Positions 1 through 12,394 of a stretch of 64,000 nt of DNA are shown in pieces. The stretch is taken from the NCBI GenBank assembly GCA_914767715.1, contig OU612067.1, positions 3,596,001-3,660,000 of the forward strand, in the 5' to 3' direction. How positions within the stretch are numbered: position 1 is the first letter of the stretch; each line of letters opens with the position of its first letter. The notes beneath the pieces are model-generated. The model had not been told where the DNA came from. It saw only the letters and a program-made list of their open reading frames with translations, and made no database searches. This DNA comes from Membranipora membranacea (Eukaryota > Bryozoa > Gymnolaemata > Cheilostomatida > Membraniporidae). A program made the position numbers and the translations under genes.

Positions 1-1684
1 TTGTATTGGGACTCTTGGGTGTTTGACGAGGATCATTCATTCAAAGCTTTCAGAGTAGGTTGAGATATATATTGTTAGGGTTATATTTATTTAAACAGTT
101 TATTACCAAAATGGGAGTTGTCTGTTACTTTTATCAAATGAGACAACTTTTAAAATGTAATCAAATAAATTTACAAGTGGAATGTAGTAGTACAAAAGTA
201 GTCAAGCTATTAACTCGTCAATGCTCAATGTGATGGGCTGGTGCTTTCCACCGAATGTTGTATCCTATTCGGCGGAGAAAGACCTCCATATTGACATCTC
301 CTGCATCGTACAGCCTGCACAGTTCCTTGAGCCTGGTTGTTAGTTCTCAATATACCCGTTCGACAACCTTCTTTGGAGGGTTGCTGATGGCCGTATTGTT
401 AATATCGAGTCTGGCCACCATGTTTTGAGAAGACCCCACAGAGTTGGATGGTCTGTTCCCTTGAGCTTCTTCATTCTGAAAGTGCAAAGTATTATATTCT
501 AGTTAAATAATTCAATAAATTGGTCAAATAAATATCAATTTGCCAATTCGTAAACGATCAAATCTGAAAATATACTACAATCCGGATGAAAATAAACTGA
601 GCTTCTGTGTGAGCGTTTCAAGATAACGGCTATTTTTATTTCACTTCGTAATTGTTCTTTATGAGTCAATATGGTTTTGGCTGACACATTATTTGTTCTA
701 CAAGTTACAAAGTGTCACAGATGATGTATTGATTATGCTTCGTTTCTCACCTACTATTCCAGGACTCACAATAGTTGTTTGTCCGTGGTAGGTCATTCAC
801 TGTTATCTCATGCATATTCCACTTTTTTGGAGGAAATCGAGGCTCCCCATTCCTCCTTGCCAAGAATCCTAATCCATTTGCCGCTGGCTGCACTATCAGA
901 GGACCACGTACGTAGTTAGTGTCAAAATAGTCCAGAAGGTTTTGTAATCCTAAAAAAAAGTGAGTTGCAATTAACATTATATTAGGAGTTGGGCATTTTC
1001 CATGTGCCATAAAGGAGTTGTTAGTATTACACTCATGCTTGGTACTCATATCATGTTGTATAGCCTTAAATGTCTTCTATTATTTCAAAATGACAACAAT
1101 TTGTGAGCATAAAACATCATATTTTCTTCTTCATGGAGCTTAACAAACATCTAACAATTCCCATATTTCCATGCCACCCAACACCATGAAAAAATGATAT
1201 ACTCAATGACATATAAAAGTATTAATGAAAAGAATTTGATCTGAATTCCAACACACGGACATCATAAACCCCAGCATAAGTCATTGACTGGGACTTCCAA
1301 ATGAGATCAACTATGGTTTTTATGCAAAACAAATGACGACTGCAGCACTAGTTTGCTGTAGGTACATTGAACGCCAACCATATGTGTTATCATCTGCAAA
1401 TACCTTCGATATTAGGGACTATCTTTCTTAGCAACCTCATTCATCCAACAACATCATTTTCTGGTAGGAATTCTAGGCCATCAACCATCCCCACGAAGAG
1501 CTTGACTTCTTCATCAGCCATATACTGTTGAACCAGTCCATTTATCATTTGTACATGTCGCCACGTACTCTGAAATAAAGAGACCAATGAAATATAGAAA
1601 ATAGAAAAATCATCAAACAAAGTTGAAATTAGTCAGAATTAGTTGGTGAACAAGTTATCATACATAACATATGTGGGTTAAATG

Positions 1685-1911
1685 TGGGTTAAAATCGCAA
1701 GGCGAAGACTGAGAAATAAAGGTGCCTTGAGGGCCCGGCCGCCTTATTTGGGGCCAAGTTGCTCTCATTTTTCAGGCAGGTCGGAGCACACCTGGGGCGT
1801 CAATTAAGCCAAGTAGTTGGAAGACTGCAGCAGGATTCGGACCTGAGACCTGCAACGCGTGAGCGTTAGAGGGCAGGCGCGCTAACCAACTGAGCAACAT
1901 CCGACTCCAAA
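1685..1911 (-). repeat. tRNA-derived SINE, copy 1
   Basis: On the minus strand the 5' end looks like a tRNA gene, with a box-A-like TTGCTCAGTTGGTTAGCGC and a box-B-like GGTCCGAATCC, followed by a non-tRNA body. The same body (cggagcacacctggggcgtcaatta on plus, in parts) recurs near 15.3 kb and 34.4 kb in the same orientation. It lies in an intron of the decayed transposase gene. It is a SINE rather than a tRNA gene because the acceptor stem is missing and a shared body follows. Confidence 0.75.
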
Positions 1912-3001
1912 CACAGTTGTAATAGATCTATAATTTGATAAAGAAAATCTTAATTTTGCTGCAGCTCATTGGTTTGGGTTTTCATGAAGATCCAAATCCA
2001 ATTTTTTGTATCCTATTTTTGTATCATATTGTATCCTTGTTATAGTCTCATAAAGAGATCGGATAATGGATATCCTTAGCTTATTATTCCCTCACCCACC
2101 TAGTACAAGTGGTAGAAGCAACCTGATACAGTTGCCTGAGGATATACTAGGGCTGTTGCATTCCATGCAGCCAACTCAAAATCCATGTGAATGTAGATGG
2201 GATTAAGAGGAATGTTAAGATGGTTGCACTGATGTTGAATGACATTGAGTGCTTCTGATTAGGCCTCCTGGTCGAGTCTCTCCATTAGGATGTATACAAG
2301 TGATACCGCAGTCTGAGCTAAGTTTCCTCTTATGACGTAGAGCTGTTGAAACTGAAGATTTTTGGGTGACATTCCAAAATTTCCATCCATGAACCTAAAA
2401 TTACAATTCATATTTAAGAAAATGCTATTGAATATATTGGGTAGAAATAATTTGAAGCCTTCTTTTACAAGCTGTGAATCTCTGATAGCGTGCAAAATAA
2501 CCTTAAAAACACCTACTCCGTCTATTGATGCAGTTATTGATGCAAAGCCAAATCACACAGGCTGATAATCAATTTTGGAATAACATGTACAGCATTACAG
2601 TTTTTGGCTTAATTCTGACACTGTAGATCTAATGTTCAATTATTCAGACATGATTAATATAGGTCAATGCCTTTAACTTTAACTGCAAACACTTACCATG
2701 ACCTTGCCTCACTGAGGTGCTGCAAACATTGTCGAGAAGCAAATATAATAAGCCGCCTTCCCTGTGTCCTATTATCATGCAGCAAGAATGGCAACGGTAC
2801 ATCACCAATTGTCTGCCGTAAAATGTGTGGGATTTCAATAACCTCCATATTTTGGGGGAGCGGTGGAAGCTGCAGAGCTCCAGCTCTCTGTACCGTCTTC
2901 CTTGAGGCGTTGTTGGAAACAAATTCCTGAAAAAAATGAGGTAAAAAAATTAATAAAACAATAACTGTGATAAAAATAATAAAAAATACAACAGTATCCT
3001 T

Positions 3002-3033
3002 CATATTGACATATTGACATATTGACATATTGA
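3002..3033. repeat. 8-bp tandem repeat, four units
   Basis: The unit catattga is repeated four times without change, inside an intron of the decayed MULE gene. A tRNA-like fragment (GGTGTAGTGGTTAGGAGTCGG) starts directly after it at about 3045. Confidence 0.9.
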
Positions 3034-3035
3034 AA

Positions 3036-3450
3036 GCTCGGGTAGCAGGGTGGTGTAGTGGTTAGGAGTCGGACTTCTTTTTAATTCCCTCCTAAAAATG
3101 ATAGACCTTAGATATTTCGAAAAAACACAATTTTAAAGTGAGGCTGATAGTTATCCTCCTTTCATGTTTCCAGGTGTATGGCTTGGATACAGGTGGGTAT
3201 AGGATCTAACTGTTTTGCGTAAGCATTCTCATGTAATGTATCCTTAGGTATACAACGTACAATATATTTGTAACCTCATGTGGATTTGTTAGAAGGCAAT
3301 TGACATCTGAAAACATTTTCATTGATTTATAATTCTTGGAGACTCGATGGTGAGACAGTACAATCTGTGTACACTTGGTATTTGCAGACAGGTTGATGCA
3401 CCGCCTGTGACACAGACATTAACAACCATTGACTTTTCCGACTGAGCCAC
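3036..3450. repeat. tRNA-like SINE fragments
   Basis: A box-A-like stretch (gtgtagtggttaggagtcgg, about 3050-3070) on the plus strand and a tRNA-like tail on the minus strand (ccgactgagccacc, about 3437-3450) bracket a region with no coding signal. They look like decayed SINE ends of opposite orientation. Confidence 0.35.
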
Positions 3451-4352
3451 CTTGTAATCCTTCTCACAACATGAAATATCTGAGCCCTATGAATTATCGC
3501 CACTATTTATTTATTCAGTCAGATCCTAAATTTACAGGAGAAGATAAGTTTGAATGAGCTTACAGTTTTACTGGCATCAGTCTTGTAGTACAATGGTTCT
3601 GATTGTCCCCGGCTTATCTCTGGTATCAGCGGCCCTTCGCTTCAACTCTGTCCTTCCCAGATCGACATCAATCTTGCGGTCGTCAGCATCATGAGTGTGT
3701 GGGATACGCGGCTGTAACAAAGTGAAAATTACTGGACACGGAAAAATCACATGGGGAGAAAAAACATGCCCCTCGAAGGTTTCACCCCAGTAACCTTATT
3801 GAGTTTTTCAAGAGAGAATCAAGCCAATCACTACAATTCAGTTCGGTAAATTTGTGGCTTTCTCGCCTGCTAATGATGTTTTCTATACTTAGTAATCAAA
3901 TTAAGAAATAAGTTGTTCAGCTGACCATGCAGATTTACCCAAGCAATCAGGATCTACTATGTCACATCCAAACATATCTATGAGATTATTTGTTTGAAAC
4001 ACAGCCAGCTTGGTCACAAAATAGCCGCAAATTCTGTCACAAGTTATCCTTCTTTCTCAAAGCTTACCTGTGACATGATACAGCACAGCACATACAGCAA
4101 TACATATTGTGCTTTCAGACAAAAGTAATAGTATGCAATACATACAATGTACACACATATAATATATACCTGGGGATTTGTGAGGTCTTTGTTTGTCCTT
4201 AGCGTCCCTTTACATCCAAACTTCACTCTTTCTGAGCAAACCCAAAAAATTGATATGTTTGTGTCGCTCCTCTCAGTGTATGAAAAACCCTGAAAGCGCA
4301 ATGTCCTTCCACCAGGCTTGTTGGATGGCAAAAGCCTCAACTGAGCTGCCAT

Positions 4353-5560
4353 TTTTTTATTTTGTTAGATAGGAAAAGACAAACTACTTTGATAGAACTA
4401 TCATAACAAGTGCAGATAAATTTTCATGGCATGGTGCACATCCAGACTTCTGTATATGACATTATGTCATGAACACTTGATAATGTCACTATATAAAGCA
4501 TAGTTAAATGAGTGATTATTGTACAGTTTGGTCAACTGATTCATTTGAGGAGTTATCCTCCACTGTCAGGTAAATGGACAACTCCTTTTCTTAGAGATTG
4601 GTGCATAGTATGCATATCTTCCATGACAGAATAATGAGTGAGCGAAGTGGTAATGGCATGAAGATGGAATGATTAGTATAGAAGGCACTTCACAATCTTT
4701 GTGTTGCAATATATTACATTGATCCACTATAATCGAATGATAGAATTTTTCACATGGTGTGAGGTTTGCAGAGAGATAGGTGAAGACGGCACAGCAGTAG
4801 ACTTTGCCATTTATCACTTACCAGGTACCAAATAAATTGCACATAAGAACTATATACTTCTCACACATAAATGATGTGAAAAAAACTGATATTGATCTTC
4901 CACCTTCTTTTAGACCTGCAAAGATGCAAGCTTTTGTAGCTTTGCTTAGCGCAAATATCAACTAAAGGCATGTTTGTGAACCATCCGTCTGCTGTGTTGG
5001 TGGTGCAATGATTTTGTCTTGCCATGTTATATTAATAGCAAATGGTATGTGCAGCAAAAGAGAAAGTGGGGTCAGAGGGTAGTGATACGCATGAAGTGTA
5101 ACTTACAAACTTACAAAACAAACCACATATACAGACCAACCCTATACCTGAGTACAAAATAATCTTTGCATTGTTGTAGCAGAGAAAATAGGCTCAAATA
5201 AAACTTAAGTTCTTCAATGAGGCATTACGCGTGCAGATGGTGAGTCTTGACGAGATGTGTACACTGTGCTCGCTGTCTACCGACACCCTTGGGCTCTTTG
5301 GCAGCTTTTTGGAGGATTTAGCTCCCCACGAACTGACTTATTGTTGGTGACATCAACATTGATTTGAATTCAGAAAAAAATTTTGACTTAGCTTCAAGTT
5401 GAGTTGAAGCCAATATTTTTATATTCTTATTAGATCCCGAACCAGAATTTGTGAAACCAAAATAATTATTTCATATTATCTATTTCTATTATTAAATAAA
5501 ACATAAACATAAAAATGTGCACCTTAGATTTAAACACTTCAGATCAACAATTCCTTACGG
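4353..5560. other. No gene recognised
   Basis: AT-rich sequence upstream of the decayed MULE gene. No splice-consistent coding exon, RNA gene or clear repeat was seen. Short open frames here have no recognisable motif. Confidence 0.5.
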
Positions 5561-5990
5561 ATGAACACAACTAAAATAAATTAATGTGTTATTGTAAGAA
5601 ATTATATAATAACAAAATTGTTACAGAAATATCTGACACCAACTTTCAATGGAAAACCAAGCTCATGCATTGATAATGCAAGCAACAAAATTAGTGCCAG
5701 AATGCATCAACGTCCTACTATCAAGAAACCTTGGATGACTAAGCAGTTATTTACACTCACCAAAGAGGGTACTAAACTTCACAAAATAAGCAAAAAGCAT
5801 TCAAAAACCATAGAGGAAATTTAAAAATCATTGTAACAAATTTGGCATTAGAACTGACACAATCAATATTATAATGGAACAACTTTACGGCCATTTTATT
5901 GATGGAAGAATCACCCAGGGTTTAATTTTATATCTTTCAAAAGCTTTTGATACAATAAATCACAGCGTTCTAATAAGTAGACAGATATTT
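5560..5990 (+). pseudogene. Non-LTR retrotransposon fragment (RT linker and palm start)
   Basis: Two adjoining pieces belong to one decayed LINE. At 5690-5820 the translation contains KKPWMTKQL, typical of the segment before the reverse-transcriptase domain of Jockey/CR1-like elements. At about 5925-5985 another frame reads YLSKAFDTINHSVL, the RT motif that carries the first catalytic Asp in many such elements. Between them there are stops and frameshifts, and the rest of the RT is absent. The copy is inactive. The clade is not certain from this little sequence. Confidence 0.7.
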
Positions 5991-5999
5991 TTTTCAGAT

Positions 6000-6725
6000 A
6001 TTATCCCCCTCATAGTGACTGTTAGCTAATAATTTTAGGACTGAACCTGAAATTACAAAGAGCAATTTACCTCTGATAAATGAATGGTGTATCACCAACT
6101 GTCTTGTCATAAACTATGAGAATACCTTTTTGAGACCTCGAACAACATTTTTAACCAGAAGATTAGCAGCTCATATTCCGGAACTTTTTTAGAAGAAAGA
6201 GGAACAGCATAACTATCTATGAAGATTTTAGAAGCCTGAAAAAGGAATTAGATCTAACCCTGATGATGATACAAGCACTAGGTCCAGCCATTGAGCAGAA
6301 TCTAGAATTAGAGTTCTGGGGCCACGCAAGTGATAGCGAGATAGGACTCTGTGTGACATCAAGGGAATTAAACCAGGGGTCACAGTTCTCATACTTTTGA
6401 AAAACTAAAAATCATGCCATTACAAATGCTTTTTGAATATAAAGTTTTGAAACTTTTATTAATTTCATACTCAATTCAAAATATTTTCAATATGATAACA
6501 AACCATGAATACAACGCTTGATCCAACAATCTTGAATTAATGAAAACCAAAAACAAGCGAGGAGAGAGGTCCTTGTTAAGAAATTGCATAGGCTTGTTCA
6601 AAAAGTTCATACCGGGGGTGTGGGTAGGGCCAGAGTGCAATCATGCTAGCCTTCATGATGCTGGTAATAGCATCAGAAAAGACCAGTCAAAACCCTTCAA
6701 GCCAAGACATAAAGTTGGTCAAATT
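6000..6725. other. No gene recognised
   Basis: Follows the LINE fragment. A 62-codon open frame at 6540-6728 has no motif and no splice context that supports it. Confidence 0.5.
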
Positions 6726-6729
6726 TAGA

Positions 6730-6925
6730 GAGTCAATTAACTTGCCATAACCCACAGAGTTGGCGACTTGACGGCTCAATATTTGGCTGCAATTTCTGCA
6801 ACACACACTAGCCTTCAGTACAATGGGGCCCAACTAACCCAAGAGAAAAAATTCAAATTAGAAACTTCGAGACTTGAACAGTGAAAGAGATGGCTGTAAC
6901 CAACTGAACCACCCCCTACTCTGAT
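6730..6925 (-). repeat. Degenerate tRNA-derived SINE
   Basis: The right end reads, on minus, as a worn tRNA-like head (GGTTCAGTTGGTTACAGCC, then CAAGTCTCG in box-B position). The body shares scraps with the other SINE copies. Boundaries are approximate. Confidence 0.5.
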
Positions 6926-6984
6926 CGAGCAATCCGCAGCTGTAATGTCACTAAAAAGTACAACGTGGCTTGATCTCCTTTGGT

Positions 6985-7272
6985 TATGTATTTTGGCATT
7001 TTGGCAATGGTATTTTGGGATATGGTATGTTGTCCCGCATGGTATTATGTCCAATCTGGCTTTATATCCACTGGTATTTGGACACATCTGGCTTTATATC
7101 CACTGGTATTTTGACACAACTGGCGTTTTGTACAACTGGTATTTTGGCATTGGTGTATTGTGCAGTGGTGTTTTCACCTATGGCATTATGGCCATGGCAT
7201 TATGACCATGGCATTATGGCAATGGCATTTTGTCCCAATGGCATTTTGGCCATGCCATTATGGCCGGGTACC
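6985..7272. repeat. Degenerate 14-17 bp minisatellite
   Basis: Units such as CTGGTATTTTGGCAT shade into ATGGCATTATGGCC and ATGGCATTTTGGCC toward the right. Open frames that cross it (6945-7290 plus) are by-products of the repeat. The right-hand units resemble, in reverse complement, the 15-bp array at 38.9 kb, with the same TTAT/TTTT alternation before GGCC. Confidence 0.8.
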
Positions 7273-7274
7273 TT

Positions 7275-8270
7275 GGGGAACTACTGTTAAAGCAGAACAG
7301 AAATAAGTAGTAGTCATATCTGCTTGGGGGGTTAAGTAGATTAAGTTTCGGAATAATAGTTTAGGATTAGATTCTTGTGTTTTGAAGGAGTAGGCCACTC
7401 TTGAATTAAGATAAGATACCTCTAATCTGTGAAAACATTAATTCAACTTTGAATATAGAATTTGAACATCAATTTTAGAGTGACCACAGACTGATACCTC
7501 TTTCCTTCACCAGAAATTGGGTTGGAGTCTTTAGCTAATTTAACTTGGCTAAGAGGCCTGTGATACTGATACACCGCCTTGATTACCTGATTGGGTTCCA
7601 GGCACTATACAGAGATCACGTAGGTACTCATAATTAAAATCAGTCACCTAAGTTGAATAACAAAAATATCAAACGCACCTGAACACATTCATAAATAGTG
7701 ATTGTGTCGTACTAACATCTAAAGATAATATTGACTTAGTGGTGCAAGAGCATTGTCTCAAAACTCATCAAGAGTTTTACTGTTAGAACAAGACAGGGGT
7801 CTTAGCAGGTTATCGGCAGGAACCTTTCTTCAATGAAGGTTTAGTTCAGTGCTTTCTTAAACAGCTTGAAGTCAACTTCTAGTAAAGCTAAGAAAAGGTC
7901 AGGCTCAATAACAACCCCTTAGTAAATTACTTTGTGGAGTAGTGGGGACCAGCTGTTCGTCACTAGAAATTAAAAAGTTTCATACCTCGTTCTCACCAGA
8001 GTGCAAGTTTTACCAATTTGAACCACGTTTTAATAGATTTGAGCGATCTTGTCTTTCTTCAGTGCATGAAAGAGGAGGTAACTCCAAATTAGAACTACAA
8101 ATAAATTACACAACAATAAAGTGACTTTTAGAAGTGTCCGGAGTGCAAGATTTAAAATCATTACTAGAACCATAGTTAGAAACAAGTTTATGAGTAGGAC
8201 GGTTATAGAACAACTATACATACTAATAGTATCACAGCATATATTTTAGTATGGGATAGTACCAATTCCG
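7275..8270. other. No gene recognised
   Basis: Unstructured AT-rich sequence between a minisatellite and a foldback element. No coding exon or repeat could be supported. Confidence 0.5.
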
Positions 8271-8723
8271 TTCCTCACAATAGTGGGAGATTCCAATTTA
8301 CAACGATACTGCACGTCATCGCAATGCTCCGAGGGTGCGAAGTACCCGAGCGATCCACATGGGGGTTTGAGGGCATTTTGATCCCACAACAGGGTCCGGC
8401 ATAGAACCCGGCCGCTGATTCTCTGAGAGCGTTTCTAGCCACTAGGAACGGCTAAAAACGCATATTTGACATATTTGACATATTTGTCTATATTCTGTCT
8501 AACTCATCACTTATTTTGATTGAGCAAAAATGACATAGAGATTTTAGTTAAACAGTGATTGTAAATATAATGCTGATACTTAGTACCCGTTGGAGCCTCA
8601 AACATGGTACTGAACATTTTGTAAATGAATGTACCTGCATGCTACACTGTCTCATCTCGAAGGCCATGATAATATACATAGCTATTTGCACTTGGAATCA
8701 AACCGAGCATCACTTTCTTAGGA

Positions 8724-9905
8724 ATTTCCAAGGTTATCCATTTGTTAAATACAATGATTTGAAGGATCGTTTGACATAATGCTTTAAAACAATTATTTAG
8801 TATGAATTCTTCATTTTATAAGACAACTGCTGAACACCAGGTCACAAAAACCTTGCTCTGAAATATACCATCACGTAGTGGTTTATCTCTCATCAGTATA
8901 TAGTATCATTCAAGATATTCTCCCAACCCCCCCCCCCCCCCCCCCAAAGCTCTTTATATTGTATTGTTGGAAGAATATCATCTTCCCACAAAGCATTGCA
9001 GGGTGTATAATAGCCTTCCCGCTGTTAGGTGGGATGAGTGAAGTCTGTATGTGGTCATTATTTCTGCTCAATCATCAAGACTAACAATTGAAATAAAAAA
9101 AATCAAGTATCTGACAAAACAAAGAATTCCTAGGTTATCCATTAAGTTAAATACAATGATTTGAAGGATCGTTTGATATAATGCTTTAAAACAATTATTT
9201 AGTATGAATTCTTCATTTTATAAGACAACTGCTGATCACCGGGTCACAAAAACCTTGCTCTGAAATATAACATAATACATACGTAGTGGTTTATCTCTCA
9301 TCAGTATATAATATCATTAAAGATTTTCTCCCAACCCCCTCAAAGCTCTTTATATTGTATTGTAGGAAGAATGTCATCTTCCCACAAAGCATTGCAGGGT
9401 GTATAATAGCCTTCCCGCTGTTAGGTGGGATGAGTGAAGTCTGTATGTGGTCATTATTTCTGCTCAATCATCAAGACTAACAATTGAAATAAAAAAATCA
9501 AGTATATGACAAAACAAAGAATTCCAAGGTTATCCATTAAGTTAAATACAATGATTTGAAGGATCGTTTGACATAATGCTTTAAAACATTTATTTAGTAT
9601 GAATTCTTCATTTTATTTTATAAGACAACTGCTGAACACCGGGTCACAAAAACCTTGCTCTGAAATATAACATAATACATACGTAGTGGTTTATCTCTCA
9701 TCAGTATATAATATCATTCAAGATTTTCTCCCAACCCCCTCAAAGCTCTTTATATTGTATTGTAGGAAGAATGTCATCTTCCCACAAAGCATTGCAGGGT
9801 GTATAATAGCCTTTCGGCTGTTAGATGGGATGAGTGAAGTCTGTATGTGGTCATTATTTCTGCTCAATCATCAAGAAAAATTGAGTATATGACAAAACAA
9901 AGAAA
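8724..9905. repeat. Three tandem units of about 400 bp
   Basis: Units begin near 8724, 9126 and 9520, each at a shared aggttatcca, and stay nearly identical to about 9905. Each contains the same short open frame because of recent duplication, not because of selection that I can show. The first unit carries a run of 16 or so C at 8930-8945 where the others have four. A C-run also ends the array at about 9915. Confidence 0.9.
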
Positions 9906-10239
9906 TCGAATTCCCCCCCCCCCCGCAACTTTGTTAGATCAGGATAACATCTTGTATAGGTATATGATAGATCACTAAAACCTTGACCGCTTTGGATTTC
10001 CACACCATTATAGGGGATATTTGTCAGCTATTATGTACAGCCAGCCCTTATGGCGTTCGGGGTGGCGATCGCGGCCATAGGCGGTCGATAAGGTTCATGG
10101 TGGGCTATATCGTACCATTTCAACACCAACCACACTGAAATTGATATAACTAGTGCACCTGTTACGCGGTATTATGCTCAAATTGTTTCATGGGTTAATT
10201 TTCAGGTTCCGTTGAAAAGGATTTGATGTGCTAGAATTC

Positions 10240-10480
10240 TATAATAGATGTTAGGTAATAATCATTAGCCATGAATTTTACATTTCCTAACACAACAACT
10301 GAAAACAGGGTCACAATCACCTTGCAGCAATATCCCATAATGCATTGTAGTTTGATTCCCATCAGTATTATAATAGGATTAAGGATTTTCTTCTGATCCC
10401 CTTCAAAAATTCCAATCAAAAATTGCATTGTGGGAATCCATCTTTCACCATACAATGTTACAAGATTATCTTGTATGTTG
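10240..10480. repeat. Decayed fourth unit of the 400-bp array
   Basis: Shares gggtcacaa...accttgc, cccatcagtat and tgtgggaa...catctt landmarks with the three upstream units, but only as patches. It is an older copy of the same unit. Confidence 0.55.
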
Positions 10481-11929
10481 GATTAGTTGATGCATCAGTT
10501 TAATTTAGCCAAGTATGTTTGAATGACCCCCGACTGTCTTGATAAGCTTGTTGAAGTCCCTACCCCCACAAAAAAGCTTGCGATAACAGGCTAGACCACC
10601 ACATGCTATTTGTTACCAGCAAAAATAGAATTTGTATGGTTGGTATATGCCTGTATTGATATCCCTAAGTGTATCAGGCTGGCTGCTCATTATTAGTTCT
10701 AATTATACGTAATTTTTTAAGGTGAATACATTCTTAGAAGCCAAAAACTAAACTTCTCTAAGTGTGCAGACTTTTTAAGTGCAAGTAGTGATCTCTCAGC
10801 ATTGGACTGCTCTCTATTCGGCCGCATGAACACGAGGCCTCAAACCAAGGAGTGCTCAACTCACTAACCCAGTTGTAGATAAAATTTCCATGCAGCAGAG
10901 AGGGCTGTCCAACACTCTATTGGTACCATAGGGCTTGCGCCAAGTTTGACTAATATGGTTGTCACCCGTACATTATCAAATGTATTACTTAACAAGATTC
11001 ATGGCACATTTAAATATGCATCCCACTGTACTTCACTCATTTTAACTCTCATTCTGCAGCATGTTCTGATTTGCAGCCATCACAAAATAGCAACGCTAGA
11101 CCTAGAACAACGATGCTCGGTTTGATTCCAAGTGCAAATAGCTATACATGTTATCATGGCCTTCGAGATGTGACAGTGTAACGTGCAGGTACATCCATCT
11201 ACATATCCAAAATGTTCAGTACCATTATTAAGGCTCCAATGGGGACTAAGTATCAGCATTATATTTACAATCACTGTTTAACATACTTGCCAAGTCTCCC
11301 TATTTATGTGGGACCCTCCAGATTTCTACACCCGTTTCTGCCCACTTTCCACTTTTCTCACAATTCTCATGCACTATTTCCTCCAGAGTTGAGAGAAAAC
11401 AGCCATATCGCAATTTGTAGTAACTTTCCAAGCACTCGTCGATGAGTGACTGGTATTGCTCCCAAATAACTTCATGTTTCTCTGAAATTATTTGGGATCA
11501 AATAATGTGTTTTTAGCCCTTCCTAGTGGCTAGAAACGCTCTCAGAGCATCAGCACCCGGGTTCTATCCCGGATCCTGTAGGGGGATCACACTGCCCTCA
11601 GACCCCCATGTGGATCGCTCGGGTACTTCGCACCCTCGGAGCGTTGCGATGACGTGCAGTATCGCTGTAAATTGAAATCTCCCACTTTTGAATTTAGATA
11701 ATTTGGCAAGTATAATATGCTGTTTAACTAATATTTCTATGCCATTTTTGCTTAATCAAAATAAATGATCAGTTAGACAGAATATAGATAATGCTGTTAC
11801 CCGTGCTGCAGAAGATTGCTGCTGCTATTCTGCATCAAATTCTATAAAATCTATAAAATTATCTGCATCAAAGGGAGATTACTCCGAAAAACACATGCAT
11901 CATTGCTTTTTCTACCACAGTGAGATGTC

Positions 11930-12390
11930 GTTGCGGCGCAGCATTTAATGAGGACACTTTTTCATGCTCAGTGTCCAGTCTAGTGTTGTGTGTTTTGTCT
12001 ATGGCGTGACCAGTGGATCGGGAGCCACTTGGAATGCAGGCAAATGGACCAAACTTGTTCTGGGTTACACCCATATTTTTTATTTATTCAGCACTTTGTT
12101 ATACCCTTGAAACACCTTTTATTTAAACTCTTAATATTTCACTCATTAAAAGTAATTTTTAGAAGAAATGAGGATATGCTGCCGCTGACATGATCGCTAC
12201 AACTGGGTACACCCTTAATTTTCGATTCAGCACGTTGTTCCGCCCTAGAAACACCTTTTATTGAATTCTTAACATAAATTGGCAAGTCAACAAATTCCCC
12301 ACAATGCAGTTTCTACCTGGAATTCCCTGAAGATGAGATTAGTAAGATTACACAGAATAGGAGTTATGTCCATCCATCATGAATTTTCAT
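11930..12390. mobile_element. Partial inverted copy of the 18.2-19.4 kb foldback element
   Basis: Contains the same modules in opposite order: cacctttta/ttgaattcttaac, ctgggtacaccc, and, near the right end, the stretch around ctggaattccctga and tacacagaataggagttatg. These match the arm and interior of the element at 18.2-19.4 kb. Only part of the element is present. Confidence 0.7.
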
Positions 12391-12394
12391 CTAT

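Larger units (their letters stand above)
218..4352 (-). pseudogene. FLYWCH-MULE transposase gene, decayed
   Basis: This is a seven-exon Mutator-like (MULE) transposase gene read right to left. Exons are 4352-4170 (ATG, FLYWCH zinc finger with FWVC, a second Cys, then HTH in the next exon), 3711-3564 (ends in the family's KRRA segment), 2926-2697, 2394-about 2100, 1569-1404, 949-751 and 475-218. Splice phases join well: the first catalytic Asp lies in a Trp-split junction reading WFMDGNF, the second in HMDFE, and the Glu in RTNNYCESWN, so the DDE triad is visible. It is broken by a one-base shift near 3590, a TAA at 2259-2261, a TGA at 1441-1443, a frameshift near 418 and a TGA at 346-348. DDE transposases of this family cut and paste DNA in the nucleus. 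The call as a dead copy is firm. Whether it was a mobile element or a domesticated gene is not resolved. Confidence 0.85.
8270..11800. mobile_element. Large foldback structure with tandem core
   Basis: About 8284-8460 reappears inverted at about 11510-11690, sharing for example the GC-rich stretch gtgcgaagtacccgagcgat. About 8534-8715 reappears inverted at about 11090-11281. A further piece, 8487-8552, has its inverted partner outside the main right arm at 11727-11795, so the right arm is rearranged. The arms enclose three tandem units of about 400 bp and a decayed fourth. No transposase is encoded. It resembles a non-autonomous foldback DNA element, but an inverted duplication of other origin is possible because exact ends and a target duplication were not found. 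Confidence 0.65.

Noticed and set aside
8930-8946. Poly-C run as an assembly gap or special signal
   Set aside because: It lies at the position where sister units have CCCC, so slippage in a homopolymer explains it.
8878-9892. Three similar 64-68 codon open frames (VYLSSVYxIIxD...) as a small gene family
   Set aside because: They are copies of one frame in recent tandem 400-bp repeats. The sequence outside the frame is equally conserved, so coding selection is not indicated.
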